Of a stretch of DNA of 64,000 nucleotides, positions 8,326 to 15,780 are shown one piece after another. The DNA is from Streptomyces sp. NBC_00461 (GTDB lineage: Bacteria > Actinomycetota > Actinomycetes > Streptomycetales > Streptomycetaceae): NCBI RefSeq assembly GCF_036013935.1, contig NZ_CP107902.1:3753001-3817000 (forward strand), written 5' to 3'. Made by a program: the position numbers and the translations under genes. The notes under the pieces were generated by a model, which did no database searches, was not told the origin of the DNA, and worked only from the letters and a program-made list of their open reading frames with translations. The stretch's first letter is position 1, and every line of letters starts with the position of its first letter.

Positions 8326-9240
8326 ATGGCTCCACCTTTTGGGAACGACAGACACACACCCGGGTCACCCGGACCCAGCCGCCGATCGCTGCTCGCGGGG
8401 GTGGCGGCGCTCGGTGCGCTGGGCGCCGCGGGATGCAGTCGGGTGGCCACCGCGTCGACGACGAAAGGCGGTGATCTCCTCGACCGGCTCAGGGCGTCAG
8501 GCGTCGTACGGCTGGGCATCGCGGGTGAGATCCCGTTCGGCTACATCGACAAGAACGGCGATCTGACCGGCGAGGCACCGGAATTGGCCAAGGTCGTCTT
8601 CAAACGGCTCGGCGTGGACCGGGTGCAGCCCGTGCCCACGGAGTTCGGCTCGCTGATACCGGGCCTGAACTCGCAGCAGTTCGACGTCGTGGCGGCCGGG
8701 ATGTACGTCAATCCCGAGCGGTGCGCGCAGGTCATCTTCGCCGACCCGGACTACCAGATGCTCGATTCCTTCATCGTGCGCAAGGGCAATCCGAAGGGTC
8801 TGCACAACTACAAGGACATCGTCGCGAAGAAGGCCAAGTTCGCGACGGGGACCGGCTATGCGGAGCTCCAGTACGCCGTCGAGGCGGGGTACAAGGAGAG
8901 CGACATCCTGGTCGTGCCGGACCAGGTCGCCGGACTGAACGCCGTCGAGGCCGGACGCGTCGACGTCTTCGCCGGTACGGCGCTCACCACCCGGGAAGTC
9001 GTCAAGAAGTCCTCCAAGGCCGAGGCGACCGCGGCGTTCGCGCCGCTCGTCAAGGGCAAGCCCCATGTCGACGGGGGCGCCTTCGCCTTCCGGCCGACCG
9101 AGACGAAGCTGCGCGACGCCTTCAACGTCGAGCTGCGCAAGCTCAAGAAGAGCGGCGAACTGTTCCGCGTCCTGCGGCCGTTCGGCTTCACCAAGGCCGA
9201 GATGACCGATCTGACCGCGAAGGAGCTCTGCGGCGGATGA
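8326..9240 (+). CDS. ehuB: ABC importer solute-binding lipoprotein, EhuB-like
   Basis: 304 residues. Twin arginines (R19-R20), a hydrophobic stretch and the lipobox LGAAGC (Cys37) mark a Tat-exported lipoprotein. The rest is a type-3 periplasmic-binding fold of the amino-acid family, opening with GIAGEIPFGYIDKNG. It most resembles EhuB, the binding protein for ectoine/hydroxyectoine, although specificity cannot be proven from sequence alone. ATG at 8326 is preferred (GGGTAG upstream); an in-frame ATG at 8302 is possible. First gene of an ehuBCDA operon with overlapping stops and starts. Confidence 0.82.
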   Translation: MAPPFGNDRHTPGSPGPSRRSLLAGVAALGALGAAGCSRVATASTTKGGDLLDRLRASGVVRLGIAGEIPFGYIDKNGDLTGEAPELAKVVFKRLGVDRVQPVPTEFGSLIPGLNSQQFDVVAAGMYVNPERCAQVIFADPDYQMLDSFIVRKGNPKGLHNYKDIVAKKAKFATGTGYAELQYAVEAGYKESDILVVPDQVAGLNAVEAGRVDVFAGTALTTREVVKKSSKAEATAAFAPLVKGKPHVDGGAFAFRPTETKLRDAFNVELRKLKKSGELFRVLRPFGFTKAEMTDLTAKELCGG

Positions 9241-9959
9241 CCTCAGGACTCTGGGAACTCGTACTCAAAGGGATCTGGATCACCATCCAACTCCTGGTCC
9301 TCAGCGGACTGGTGGCCGCGGCGGTCGCCTTCGGAGTCGGCATGGCCCGCACCCACCGGTTGTGGATCGTCCGCTTCCTCGCGGGCTTCTACACCGAGGT
9401 CTTCCGCGGGACCTCCGCCCTGATCATGATCTTCTGGGTGTTCTTCGTGCTGCCGATCGCGTTCGGCTGGCAGCTGGTGCCCTTGTGGGCGGGCACGCTC
9501 GCGCTCGGACTGACCTACGGTGCGTACGGCGCCGAGATCGTGCGCGGCGCGCTGAACTCGGTCGACCCGGCGCAGCGCGAGGGCGGCGTCGCCCTCAGCT
9601 TCACACCCTGGCAGCGGATGCGGCTGATCCTGCTGCCGCAGGCGGTGCCGGAGATGATCCCGCCGTTCTCCAACCTGCTGATCGAGCTGCTCAAGGGCAC
9701 CGCGCTGGTGTCCGTGATGGGCATGGGCGACCTGGCCTTCAGCGCCAACCTGGTGCGCCTCGCGCTGCAGCAGAGCGCGGAGATCTACACGTACGTCCTG
9801 CTGATCTACTTCGTCATCGCCTTCCTGCTCACGCGGGGAATGCGCGGACTGGAGCGCAAGCTCAAGGCGGGCCTGGGCAAGTCGGTCGGGCGCACGCCCG
9901 AGCAGGAGCTGCGTCGTCCTGAGACGACCGGCGTGGGCGCGGGAGGTGCTCTCGGATGA
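9237..9959 (+). CDS. ehuC: ABC importer permease, EhuC-like
   Basis: 240-residue inner-membrane permease of the polar amino-acid/ectoine type with about five hydrophobic segments. The cytoplasmic EAA loop contacting the ATPase reads AQREGGVALSFTPWQRMRL. ATG at 9237 overlaps the ehuB stop by four bases (ATGA), so translation is coupled. It forms a heterodimeric channel with the next gene product. Confidence 0.85.
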   Translation: MTSGLWELVLKGIWITIQLLVLSGLVAAAVAFGVGMARTHRLWIVRFLAGFYTEVFRGTSALIMIFWVFFVLPIAFGWQLVPLWAGTLALGLTYGAYGAEIVRGALNSVDPAQREGGVALSFTPWQRMRLILLPQAVPEMIPPFSNLLIELLKGTALVSVMGMGDLAFSANLVRLALQQSAEIYTYVLLIYFVIAFLLTRGMRGLERKLKAGLGKSVGRTPEQELRRPETTGVGAGGALG

Positions 9960-10606
9960 AATGGGACTGGAGCGCTGTCGCCGACTTCATGCCGAAGTTC
10001 TGGGACGGTCTGCTGGTCACCCTGCAGATCCTCGCCATCGGCTCGCTGATCTCGTTCGTGCTCGGGCTGGTGTGGGCGCTGCTGATGCGCACGCCGTCGC
10101 GCTGGGTACGCTGGCCGGTCGGTGTGGTCACGGAGTTCATCCGCGACACCCCGCTGCTGGTGCAGCTTTTCTTCTTCTTCTACGTGCTGCCCGAGTGGGG
10201 CCTGACCTGGTCGGCACTGACCACGGGCATCTGTGCGATCGGACTGCACTATTCGACGTACACGATGCAGGTCTACCGCGCCGGCATCGAGGCGGTCCCC
10301 GCCGGCCAGTGGGAGGCGGCGACCGCGCTGAACCTGCCGGTGCGGCACACCTGGACCGCGGTGATCCTGCCGCAGGCGATCCGCCGGGTCGTCCCGGCCC
10401 TCGGCAACTACGTCATCGCGATGCTCAAGGACACCCCGATCCTGATGACGATCACCGTCATGGAGATGCTCGGCGAGGCGCGGCTGTTCTCCCAGGAGCA
10501 CTTCCAGTTCACCGAGCCCCTGACGGTGATCGGTGTGGCCTTCATCGTCATCGCCTATCCGGCCTCCCTTCTCGTACGAGCCCTGGAGCGACGCCTTGTC
10601 CGCTGA
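9956..10606 (+). CDS. ehuD: ABC importer permease, EhuD-like
   Basis: 216-residue membrane permease paralogous to EhuC, with an EAA loop reading AGQWEAATALNLPVRHTW. Its ATG overlaps the ehuC stop by four bases. Together with EhuC it would form the transmembrane pathway, energised by EhuA. The segment TLQILAIGSLISFVLGLVW is the first of about five membrane spans. Confidence 0.85.
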   Translation: MKWDWSAVADFMPKFWDGLLVTLQILAIGSLISFVLGLVWALLMRTPSRWVRWPVGVVTEFIRDTPLLVQLFFFFYVLPEWGLTWSALTTGICAIGLHYSTYTMQVYRAGIEAVPAGQWEAATALNLPVRHTWTAVILPQAIRRVVPALGNYVIAMLKDTPILMTITVMEMLGEARLFSQEHFQFTEPLTVIGVAFIVIAYPASLLVRALERRLVR

Positions 10607-11393
10607 CACCCCATTGACGAAAGAACCCGACGCGAGCACCAACCGGCCGGTGGACGGCAGCGAGCTGATCCGGTTCGAGCAGGTCACCAAGCGGTTCGGG
10701 TCGAACACGGTCCTCGACCACCTCGACTTCTCCGTGAACTCCGGCAAGCACGTCACCCTGATCGGCCCGTCCGGCTCCGGCAAGACGACGATCCTGCGGC
10801 TGCTGATGACTCTGGCCAAGCCCGAGGAGGGCACGATCACCGTCGGCGGGCTGCAGCTCTTCCCGGCCCCCGAGAAGCAGATCCGCGAGGTCCGCAAGAA
10901 CATCGGGATGGTGTTCCAGCAGTTCAACCTGTTCCCGAACATGACCGTCCTGCGGAACATCACTGAGGCCCCGGTCACCGTCCTCGGCCTGTCCAAGGAC
11001 GAGGCGGAGGAGCGGGCGCGCGGGCTGCTGGACCTGGTAGGGCTCGCCGACAAGTGCGACGCCCGCCCGACCCAGCTCTCCGGCGGCCAGCAGCAGCGGG
11101 TGGCGATCGCCAGGGCGCTGGCGATGCGGCCGCAGGTGCTGCTCCTGGACGAGGTGACCTCCGCTCTCGACCCGGAGCTGGTCGCGGGCGTCCTCGACGT
11201 GCTGCGCGACATCGCCCGCACCACCGACATCACGATGCTCTGCGTGACCCACGAGATGAACTTCGCCCGGGACATCTCGGACCAGGTGCTGATGTTCGAC
11301 TCCGGCCGGGTCATCGAGTCGGGACCGCCGGAGAAGATCTTCAGCGAGCCGGAGAAGGACCGGACGCGAGAATTTCTCAGCGCGGTGCTCTGA
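10596..11393 (+). CDS. ehuA: ABC importer ATPase, EhuA-like
   Basis: 265 residues. Walker A is GPSGSGKTT (57-65), followed by the Q-loop FQQFNLFPN, the signature LSGGQQQRVAIARAL and Walker B LLLDEVTSALD. The start is a TTG at 10596 with GGAG seven bases upstream; it overlaps ehuD by 11 bases and no ATG gives a sensible start. Last gene of the importer operon. Classed as polar amino-acid/ectoine-type ATPase by resemblance. Confidence 0.86.
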   Translation: MSADTPLTKEPDASTNRPVDGSELIRFEQVTKRFGSNTVLDHLDFSVNSGKHVTLIGPSGSGKTTILRLLMTLAKPEEGTITVGGLQLFPAPEKQIREVRKNIGMVFQQFNLFPNMTVLRNITEAPVTVLGLSKDEAEERARGLLDLVGLADKCDARPTQLSGGQQQRVAIARALAMRPQVLLLDEVTSALDPELVAGVLDVLRDIARTTDITMLCVTHEMNFARDISDQVLMFDSGRVIESGPPEKIFSEPEKDRTREFLSAVL

Positions 11394-11401
11394 CGTCAGG
11401 A

Positions 11402-11462
11402 GTTGAACGCGGTTCAACCTTCGAGGTCCGGGCGCCGGGTCAGTCCGCTGGCATATGCCAGC
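11402..11462. promoter_or_regulatory. two palindromes between ehuA and iclR-type gene
   Basis: Two clean inverted repeats lie in the 232-base gap. GTTGAAC-GCG-GTTCAAC spans 11402-11418, and a perfect 16-base palindrome GCTGGCATATGCCAGC spans 11447-11462. Their position upstream of an IclR-family gene suggests operators for autoregulation; the first could alternatively be a weak terminator for ehuA. No identical copy was seen in the ehuB promoter. Confidence 0.5.
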
Positions 11463-11625
11463 GTGCCTGCGCTCCTGTTGAGAGCGGTGGGCGGGGGTCG
11501 GAATCTCGTCAACAGCCGCTCACAACAAGCCTCTTGACCGCTATCGTGGAAGGGATTCGCTGTCCGGATTACGGCCCAGTAGTAGTGCCAGCAGCAGTGC
11601 GACCGAGCGAGCGCAGGGGGACACC

Positions 11626-12384
11626 GTGGCGCTGAAGCACGAGCCGACCGCGCCGTACCACTCGGCCCAGGACGCCCTGCGCGTCCTGGAGACCGTGGCG
11701 CGGCACACCACCGGAGTCACCGACACCGAGCTCGCCCGGCTCACCGGCCTCACCCCGGAGCGGCTGACCACCCTCCTGAGGATGCTGCGCCGCGAGGGCT
11801 ACGTCGAGCAGATCACCGACGGGGCGTACATCACGGGCGACGCCCTCACCCGACTCGGCTCCGCCGAGGGCCGTGAGCAGGCCCTGCGCGAGAAGCTCCA
11901 GCGCACCCTCGACCGGCTGCGCGACTCGGTGGGCGCCGCCGTGTACCTCAGCCGGTACGTCGACGGCGAGGTCAGGATCTCCCAGTACGCCGACGGGCCC
12001 ACCACCCCGGTCGTCAACGAGTGGGTCGACTTCCGCTTCTCGGCGCACGCGACCGCGATCGGCAAGAGCCTGCTTGGCCAGCTCGACCACAACAGCAGGC
12101 GCGACCACCTCTCCCGCCACAAGCTGGCCCGCCTCACCTCGCGCACCATCACCAGCGACAAGCTTCTGCTGTCCCGTCTGGAGACCCAGCCGCCCACCGT
12201 GCCCCATCTCGACCTCCAGGAGTACGCGGTCGGCACGGTCTGCGCGGCCGTCCCGATCAGCGCCGGCTCCGCGGTCGGCTGCCTCGCCCTCTCCCTCCCG
12301 GTCGAGCACGCCCACCGTCTCCGCCAGGCCGCGGACACACTGAACCGGAGCGCGGCGCCGGTACTGCTGTCCATGGCGATCTAG
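11626..12384 (+). CDS. IclR-family transcriptional regulator
   Basis: 252 residues: winged helix-turn-helix (about 12-65) followed by an effector-binding IclR domain. The GTG start at 11626 has GGGGGA just upstream. It follows the importer operon in the same direction, so it probably regulates the racemase-dehydrogenase-amidase-importer block in response to a small molecule; that link is by position only. Two palindromes at 11402-11462 are candidate operators. Confidence 0.85.
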   Translation: MALKHEPTAPYHSAQDALRVLETVARHTTGVTDTELARLTGLTPERLTTLLRMLRREGYVEQITDGAYITGDALTRLGSAEGREQALREKLQRTLDRLRDSVGAAVYLSRYVDGEVRISQYADGPTTPVVNEWVDFRFSAHATAIGKSLLGQLDHNSRRDHLSRHKLARLTSRTITSDKLLLSRLETQPPTVPHLDLQEYAVGTVCAAVPISAGSAVGCLALSLPVEHAHRLRQAADTLNRSAAPVLLSMAI

Positions 12385-12511
12385 CAGATCCAGTCGATCC
12401 AGGGGCGCTCCGGACGGCACCGGCCGTTGGTCCGGAGCACCCCTGGAGACCGGGTAGTATTTTCTTCGTCGCCGCCCGCGAGACACAGATCACGCGGTCG
12501 GCGAGAGTCAT

Positions 12512-12585
12512 GCGCCGCTAGCTCAGTTGGTTAGAGCAGCTGACTCTTAATCAGCGGGTCCGGGGTTCGAGTCCCTGGCGGCGCA
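12512..12585 (+). tRNA. tRNA-Lys (anticodon CTT), copy 1
   Basis: 74 bases without an encoded CCA end. The acceptor stem GCGCCGC/GCGGCGC, D arm, anticodon arm (GCTGA-CTCTTAA-TCAGC, anticodon CTT), five-base variable loop and T arm with TTCGAGT all fold. It is identical in sequence to the copy at 18516-18589. A short block, cacccctgg then about four bases then ccgg and TAG-n2-T, precedes both copies and is probably their shared promoter. Confidence 0.97.
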
Positions 12586-12591
12586 CGATGT

Positions 12592-12646
12592 CGATGGCGA
12601 GGCGTGTTCGCGGACAGCGCGAACCGGCCTCGCCATCGCTGTTTTT
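12592..12646 (+). terminator. intrinsic terminator of tRNA-Lys copy 1
   Basis: Twelve-base perfect arms (CGATGGCGAGGC at 12592-12603, complement at 12627-12638) followed by a run of five T at 12642-12646. Placed directly after the tRNA. Confidence 0.85.
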
Positions 12647-12692
12647 GCGCGGCTTCGCCGTCGTTGTGGGGACTTCCGCCACCCACACCCCC

Positions 12693-14318
12693 TCAGGACG
12701 AGCCTCGCGTGGGAGCCGGCGCCCCCTCGACGTCCTCCCGGGTCAGCCTCCGGTACGCGTACCCCTGCTCGCCGGGCGGGCGCCACCACACCGGATCCGC
12801 GCACCGGACCCCCTCCCGTCTGAGCAGCGCCCGGTGGATCTTGTTCGTCGCGGTCACCGGCATCCGCCGCACCACCCGCACGAACCGCGGCGCCATCTTG
12901 GTGCCCAGGTCCGGCTGGGCGGCCAGGAACGTGCCGAAGTCCTCCGGGTCGAACCTCCCCGCGACCGTCGCCATCACCTGGTCCCCGGTCACCGGATCCG
13001 GCACCGCGTACACGGCGACCGCGTCGGCACCCTCGTACCGGGCGAGGATGTTCTCGATCATCGCGGCGGCCAGGTTCTCGCTGTCGACGCGGATACGGTC
13101 GTCGGTGCGGCCGGCGAAGTAGAGATAGCCGTCGGCGTCCCGGTAGAAGAGGTCGCCGGTCCAGTAGGCGCCGTCCCTTCGCCGCTCGGCCTCCGCCTCG
13201 GGGTTGCGCCAGTACCCCTCGAAGGGGTTCGGGCCCCGGTTGACCAGCTCGCCTATCGCCTCGTCCCCGTTCAGCAGCCGCCCCGCCGCGTCGAAGCGGG
13301 CCGGCCGGCGGTCCTGACCCGTGTCCGGATCGAGTACGACGAGACCGGGCGCCGCCTTTCCCACCGCACCGCGCGGCGTCCCCGGCGACCACTGCACGGC
13401 GGCCCCGCCCTCCGAGGACCCGTACCCCTCCACCAGCCGAACCCCGAACCGCCGCTCAAAGGCCGCCGCGTCCACCACTCCCGCCTCCGTGCCGAAACCG
13501 AGCCGCAGCGGGTTGTCCCGGTCGTCGTCGCGCGCCTCGGTGGCCAGGATGTACTGCACGGCCCGCCCCACGTACGTGAAGTAGGTCGCCCCGTGTTTCC
13601 GTACGTCCGCCAGGAACCCCGACGCCGAGAAGCGCCGACGCAGCGCCACGCCCGCCCCGGCCGCCAGCGCGGGTGCCCAGTCGGCGATCACCGCGTTGCC
13701 GTGGAACATCGGCATGCAGATGTAGTGCACGTCGTCGCGGCGCACCCCGAACTGGCCGACCAGGGACGCCCCGGCGGCCGCCAGCCGGCCCTGGGTGCAG
13801 ATCGCGGCCTTCGGGGCGCCGGTCGAACCGGAGGTGAAGTACAGCAGCAGACGGTCGTCGGGGGTGGCGCGGGAGGCGTCCGGCTCGGCCGTCGTATACG
13901 GCGCCAGCAGCGCGGCGTACTCCTCGGTGTCGGTGACCAGGAGGCGTACGCCGGGGAGTTCGAGGCCGGCGAGGAGGGGGAGGTGGGTGCGCTCGGTGAC
14001 GACGGTCCGGCACCCGGTGTGCAGGATGTCGCGGGCCAGCTCCGCGCCCCGGCGGGTGGGGTTGATGCCGGCGACCGCCGCTCCCGCCAGCGCCGCGGCT
14101 CCCAACCACAGGGGGTATTCAGGGGTGTTGTCGAGCAGGACGCCCACATGCGGCTCGGCGCCGGGCGGCAGCAGGTCGGTCAACAGGGCCGCCCTGGCAG
14201 CGGCGCCGGCGGCCACCTCGTGATGGGTGAGGACCAGGTCCTCGCACCACAGGGCCGGACGGTGGTCGCCCCACCGCCGGGCCACGAGTTCAGCGACCGT
14301 ACTCCTGTCGGACTCCAT
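12693..14318 (-). CDS. acyl-CoA synthetase (AMP-forming, ANL superfamily)
   Basis: 541-residue adenylating enzyme. The P-loop motif is YFTSGSTGAPK (160-170), the A5-like motif is EGYGSSEGG, the hinge region is GRTDDRIRVD, and the C-terminal catalytic lysine lies in ATNKIHR. It activates a carboxylic acid as acyl-AMP and transfers it to CoA; the family includes FadD-type and fatty-acid transport-linked (FATP-like) ligases, and chain length cannot be told. Start ATG at 14318. It is leftward, next to a tRNA-Lys, and not clearly in an operon with the DUF3592 gene 40 bases upstream. Confidence 0.86.
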   Translation of the reverse strand: MESDRSTVAELVARRWGDHRPALWCEDLVLTHHEVAAGAAARAALLTDLLPPGAEPHVGVLLDNTPEYPLWLGAAALAGAAVAGINPTRRGAELARDILHTGCRTVVTERTHLPLLAGLELPGVRLLVTDTEEYAALLAPYTTAEPDASRATPDDRLLLYFTSGSTGAPKAAICTQGRLAAAGASLVGQFGVRRDDVHYICMPMFHGNAVIADWAPALAAGAGVALRRRFSASGFLADVRKHGATYFTYVGRAVQYILATEARDDDRDNPLRLGFGTEAGVVDAAAFERRFGVRLVEGYGSSEGGAAVQWSPGTPRGAVGKAAPGLVVLDPDTGQDRRPARFDAAGRLLNGDEAIGELVNRGPNPFEGYWRNPEAEAERRRDGAYWTGDLFYRDADGYLYFAGRTDDRIRVDSENLAAAMIENILARYEGADAVAVYAVPDPVTGDQVMATVAGRFDPEDFGTFLAAQPDLGTKMAPRFVRVVRRMPVTATNKIHRALLRREGVRCADPVWWRPPGEQGYAYRRLTREDVEGAPAPTRGSS

Positions 14319-14358
14319 GGCGGGGCACGGTAGTTGATGGACCGTCAGATGTGGAGGG

Positions 14359-14874
14359 TCAGGGGGTGATCGTGACGCCGTCGACGACGACGGTGTTGGT
14401 GGTGTCGTCGGTGCCCTCGCCGAAGCCGAACTCGTCGGACATCTGGCTGAACGTGACCATGAAAGCGACGCAGAACACGACGATCACCCCGAGGAACGTC
14501 AGGATGGCGATGGTGGACGCCGCCAGCCCGGCGCGGCGCGGCGCCTTGGCCGTGGCGATCACTTCGCGGCCCTCGGCGTAGTAGACGGTGACGAAGTCCC
14601 CCTCCAGGATCGTCGCCGGGCCGTTCTCCTCCTCGAAGCGGACGAGGCGGCCGTCGCGCGCGGTGAACTCGAAGACGTGGTGCAGCGTGGTGCTCACCGA
14701 CGTGTCATGGCCGCCGCCGTGCGTCGTCGTGAACATCCGCAGACAGCGCGCCTCGGCCGTCAGCCCGCTGTTCCAGGCGCTGCGGATCTGCAGCGAACGG
14801 CGCAGCACGCGGTACGCGCCGAAGAGGACCAAGGCCATGATCAAGCAGGGCACGAGGTAGAACAGCACGTCCAT
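14359..14874 (-). CDS. DUF3592 membrane protein
   Basis: 171 residues with one hydrophobic helix at about 3-23 and another at about 121-145. Between them is a small beta domain typical of DUF3592 (HVFEFTARDGRLVRF, then GDFVTVYY). Function unknown. The C-terminus is acidic and probably external. ATG at 14874 has GGGGGA upstream. Two hairpins upstream (14894-14925 and 14982-15014) separate it from the LPMO gene. Confidence 0.75.
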   Translation of the reverse strand: MDVLFYLVPCLIMALVLFGAYRVLRRSLQIRSAWNSGLTAEARCLRMFTTTHGGGHDTSVSTTLHHVFEFTARDGRLVRFEEENGPATILEGDFVTVYYAEGREVIATAKAPRRAGLAASTIAILTFLGVIVVFCVAFMVTFSQMSDEFGFGEGTDDTTNTVVVDGVTITP

Positions 14875-14893
14875 GGGGTCCCCCGGATCTCAG

Positions 14894-14925
14894 GTCACCG
14901 CCCTACCCATCGGTAGGGCGGTGAC
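14894..14925. terminator. perfect 14-bp hairpin upstream of DUF3592 gene
   Basis: GTCACCGCCCTACC and its exact complement, separated by four bases. It could be a second terminator for the LPMO transcript, or a structure in the leader of the DUF3592 gene, whose start is 20 bases away. Confidence 0.65.
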
Positions 14926-14981
14926 AGGAAGGTACCCGCAGGCGGCGCCCGGTTCGCTCAAGTAAGGCTCAGAGTTCGGGC

Positions 14982-15014
14982 GCGTGCGCCGGGACCGAGC
15001 CTCCCGGCGCACGC
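14982..15014 (-). terminator. terminator of the LPMO gene
   Basis: Thirteen-base perfect arms (GCGTGCGCCGGGA and complement) with a seven-base loop, 17 bases past the LPMO stop codon on the leftward strand. Confidence 0.8.
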
Positions 15015-15031
15015 ACCCTGTCCGGCGGGGG

Positions 15032-15637
15032 TCAGAACGTGACGTCCGAGCAGGCGTAGAACGCGTTGCCCGTGTCGGCGATCGTCCATACCGCGAGGAT
15101 GACGTGGTGGCCGCTCAGCCCGGACGGCAGTGTGCCGCTGTGGGAGAGGGTGGCCGGGGGGCGCTGTCCGTTGTACGGCACCGTCAGGAACGGTGTCGTG
15201 TTGAGGTCGGAGCGGGCCAGGTTGTGGTTCTGGTTCCAGCCCTGCCGGGTGACGTAGTACTTGAAGTCGGTGGTGGCGTGCATGGCGGTGAACTGCCAGC
15301 GGAACGTGTAGCTCTGACCACCCGTCACCTTCGTGGTGGGCCAGGCGCCACCGGACGGCGTCCTCGCGCTGTCGAGCTGGGAGAAGCGGGAGTTGCCGCC
15401 CGAGCACAACGAGCCGTCGGCCGGTCCGGCCGCGGGGAAGCCCTTGGGGCCCTCGACGCTCTGCGGCTCCCACTGGATGTCGCCGCAGTTGGTCACGGTG
15501 CCGTTCTGGCAGAGCTTCTGCCGGCTGATGGGGAGGTCGGTGTAGCCGTGGCCGCTCGCACCGCCGGCGGAGAGCACGAAGGCTCCCGCCGTGGTGAGTC
15601 CGAGCACGGCGGCGTACCACTTGGTCTTTTTGCGCAT
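15032..15637 (-). CDS. lpmP: secreted AA10 lytic polysaccharide monooxygenase (LpmP-like)
   Basis: 201 residues. A Sec signal peptide ends ...GGASG so the mature chain begins at H30 (HGYTD). H30 and H120 (TAMHATTDF) form the copper histidine brace. This is a single-domain AA10 enzyme with no extra binding module, which oxidatively cleaves beta-1,4-glycans such as chitin or cellulose. Position two tRNA-linked genes before cslA-glxA matches SCO2833, called LpmP as I recall and implicated in depositing the CslA glycan. A DasR-type operator lies 43 bases upstream, pointing to control by N-acetylglucosamine metabolism. Terminator at 14982-15014. Confidence 0.9.
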   Translation of the reverse strand: MRKKTKWYAAVLGLTTAGAFVLSAGGASGHGYTDLPISRQKLCQNGTVTNCGDIQWEPQSVEGPKGFPAAGPADGSLCSGGNSRFSQLDSARTPSGGAWPTTKVTGGQSYTFRWQFTAMHATTDFKYYVTRQGWNQNHNLARSDLNTTPFLTVPYNGQRPPATLSHSGTLPSGLSGHHVILAVWTIADTGNAFYACSDVTF

Positions 15638-15679
15638 GCTGCCGCTCCTGAAGAACGTGGGGGAAGTTCCATGAGGCGT

Positions 15680-15695
15680 GCAGGTCTAGACCAAG
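15680..15695. promoter_or_regulatory. DasR-responsive element (dre)-like site upstream of LPMO gene
   Basis: The 16 bases GCAGGTCTAGACCAAG contain the perfect core GGTCTAGACC. The DasR consensus, as known from chitin-system genes, is AGTGGTCTAGACCACT. The site sits 43-58 bases upstream of the LPMO ATG, in the promoter. DasR binds such sites and is released by glucosamine-6-phosphate. Confidence 0.75.
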
Positions 15696-15780
15696 TGTCA
15701 GAATATTGCCGTTACTTGGCTGTGTCCATATCAAAAGCTGGGTCCTTAACCGGTCCATGGCCATCGGAGAGCGACAGCGA

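Noticed and set aside
3677..11393. Complete ectoine-utilisation pathway
   Set aside because: eutB to eutE or doeA/doeB homologs are absent, so only the importer and EutA-like enzymes fit.
12547..13392. Leftward frame starting in the acyl-CoA synthetase region and ending ...SCAARDSNPGPAD
   Set aside because: The C-terminal tag is just the complement of the tRNA-Lys T arm; the same occurs at 18551-19177. Neither is a gene.
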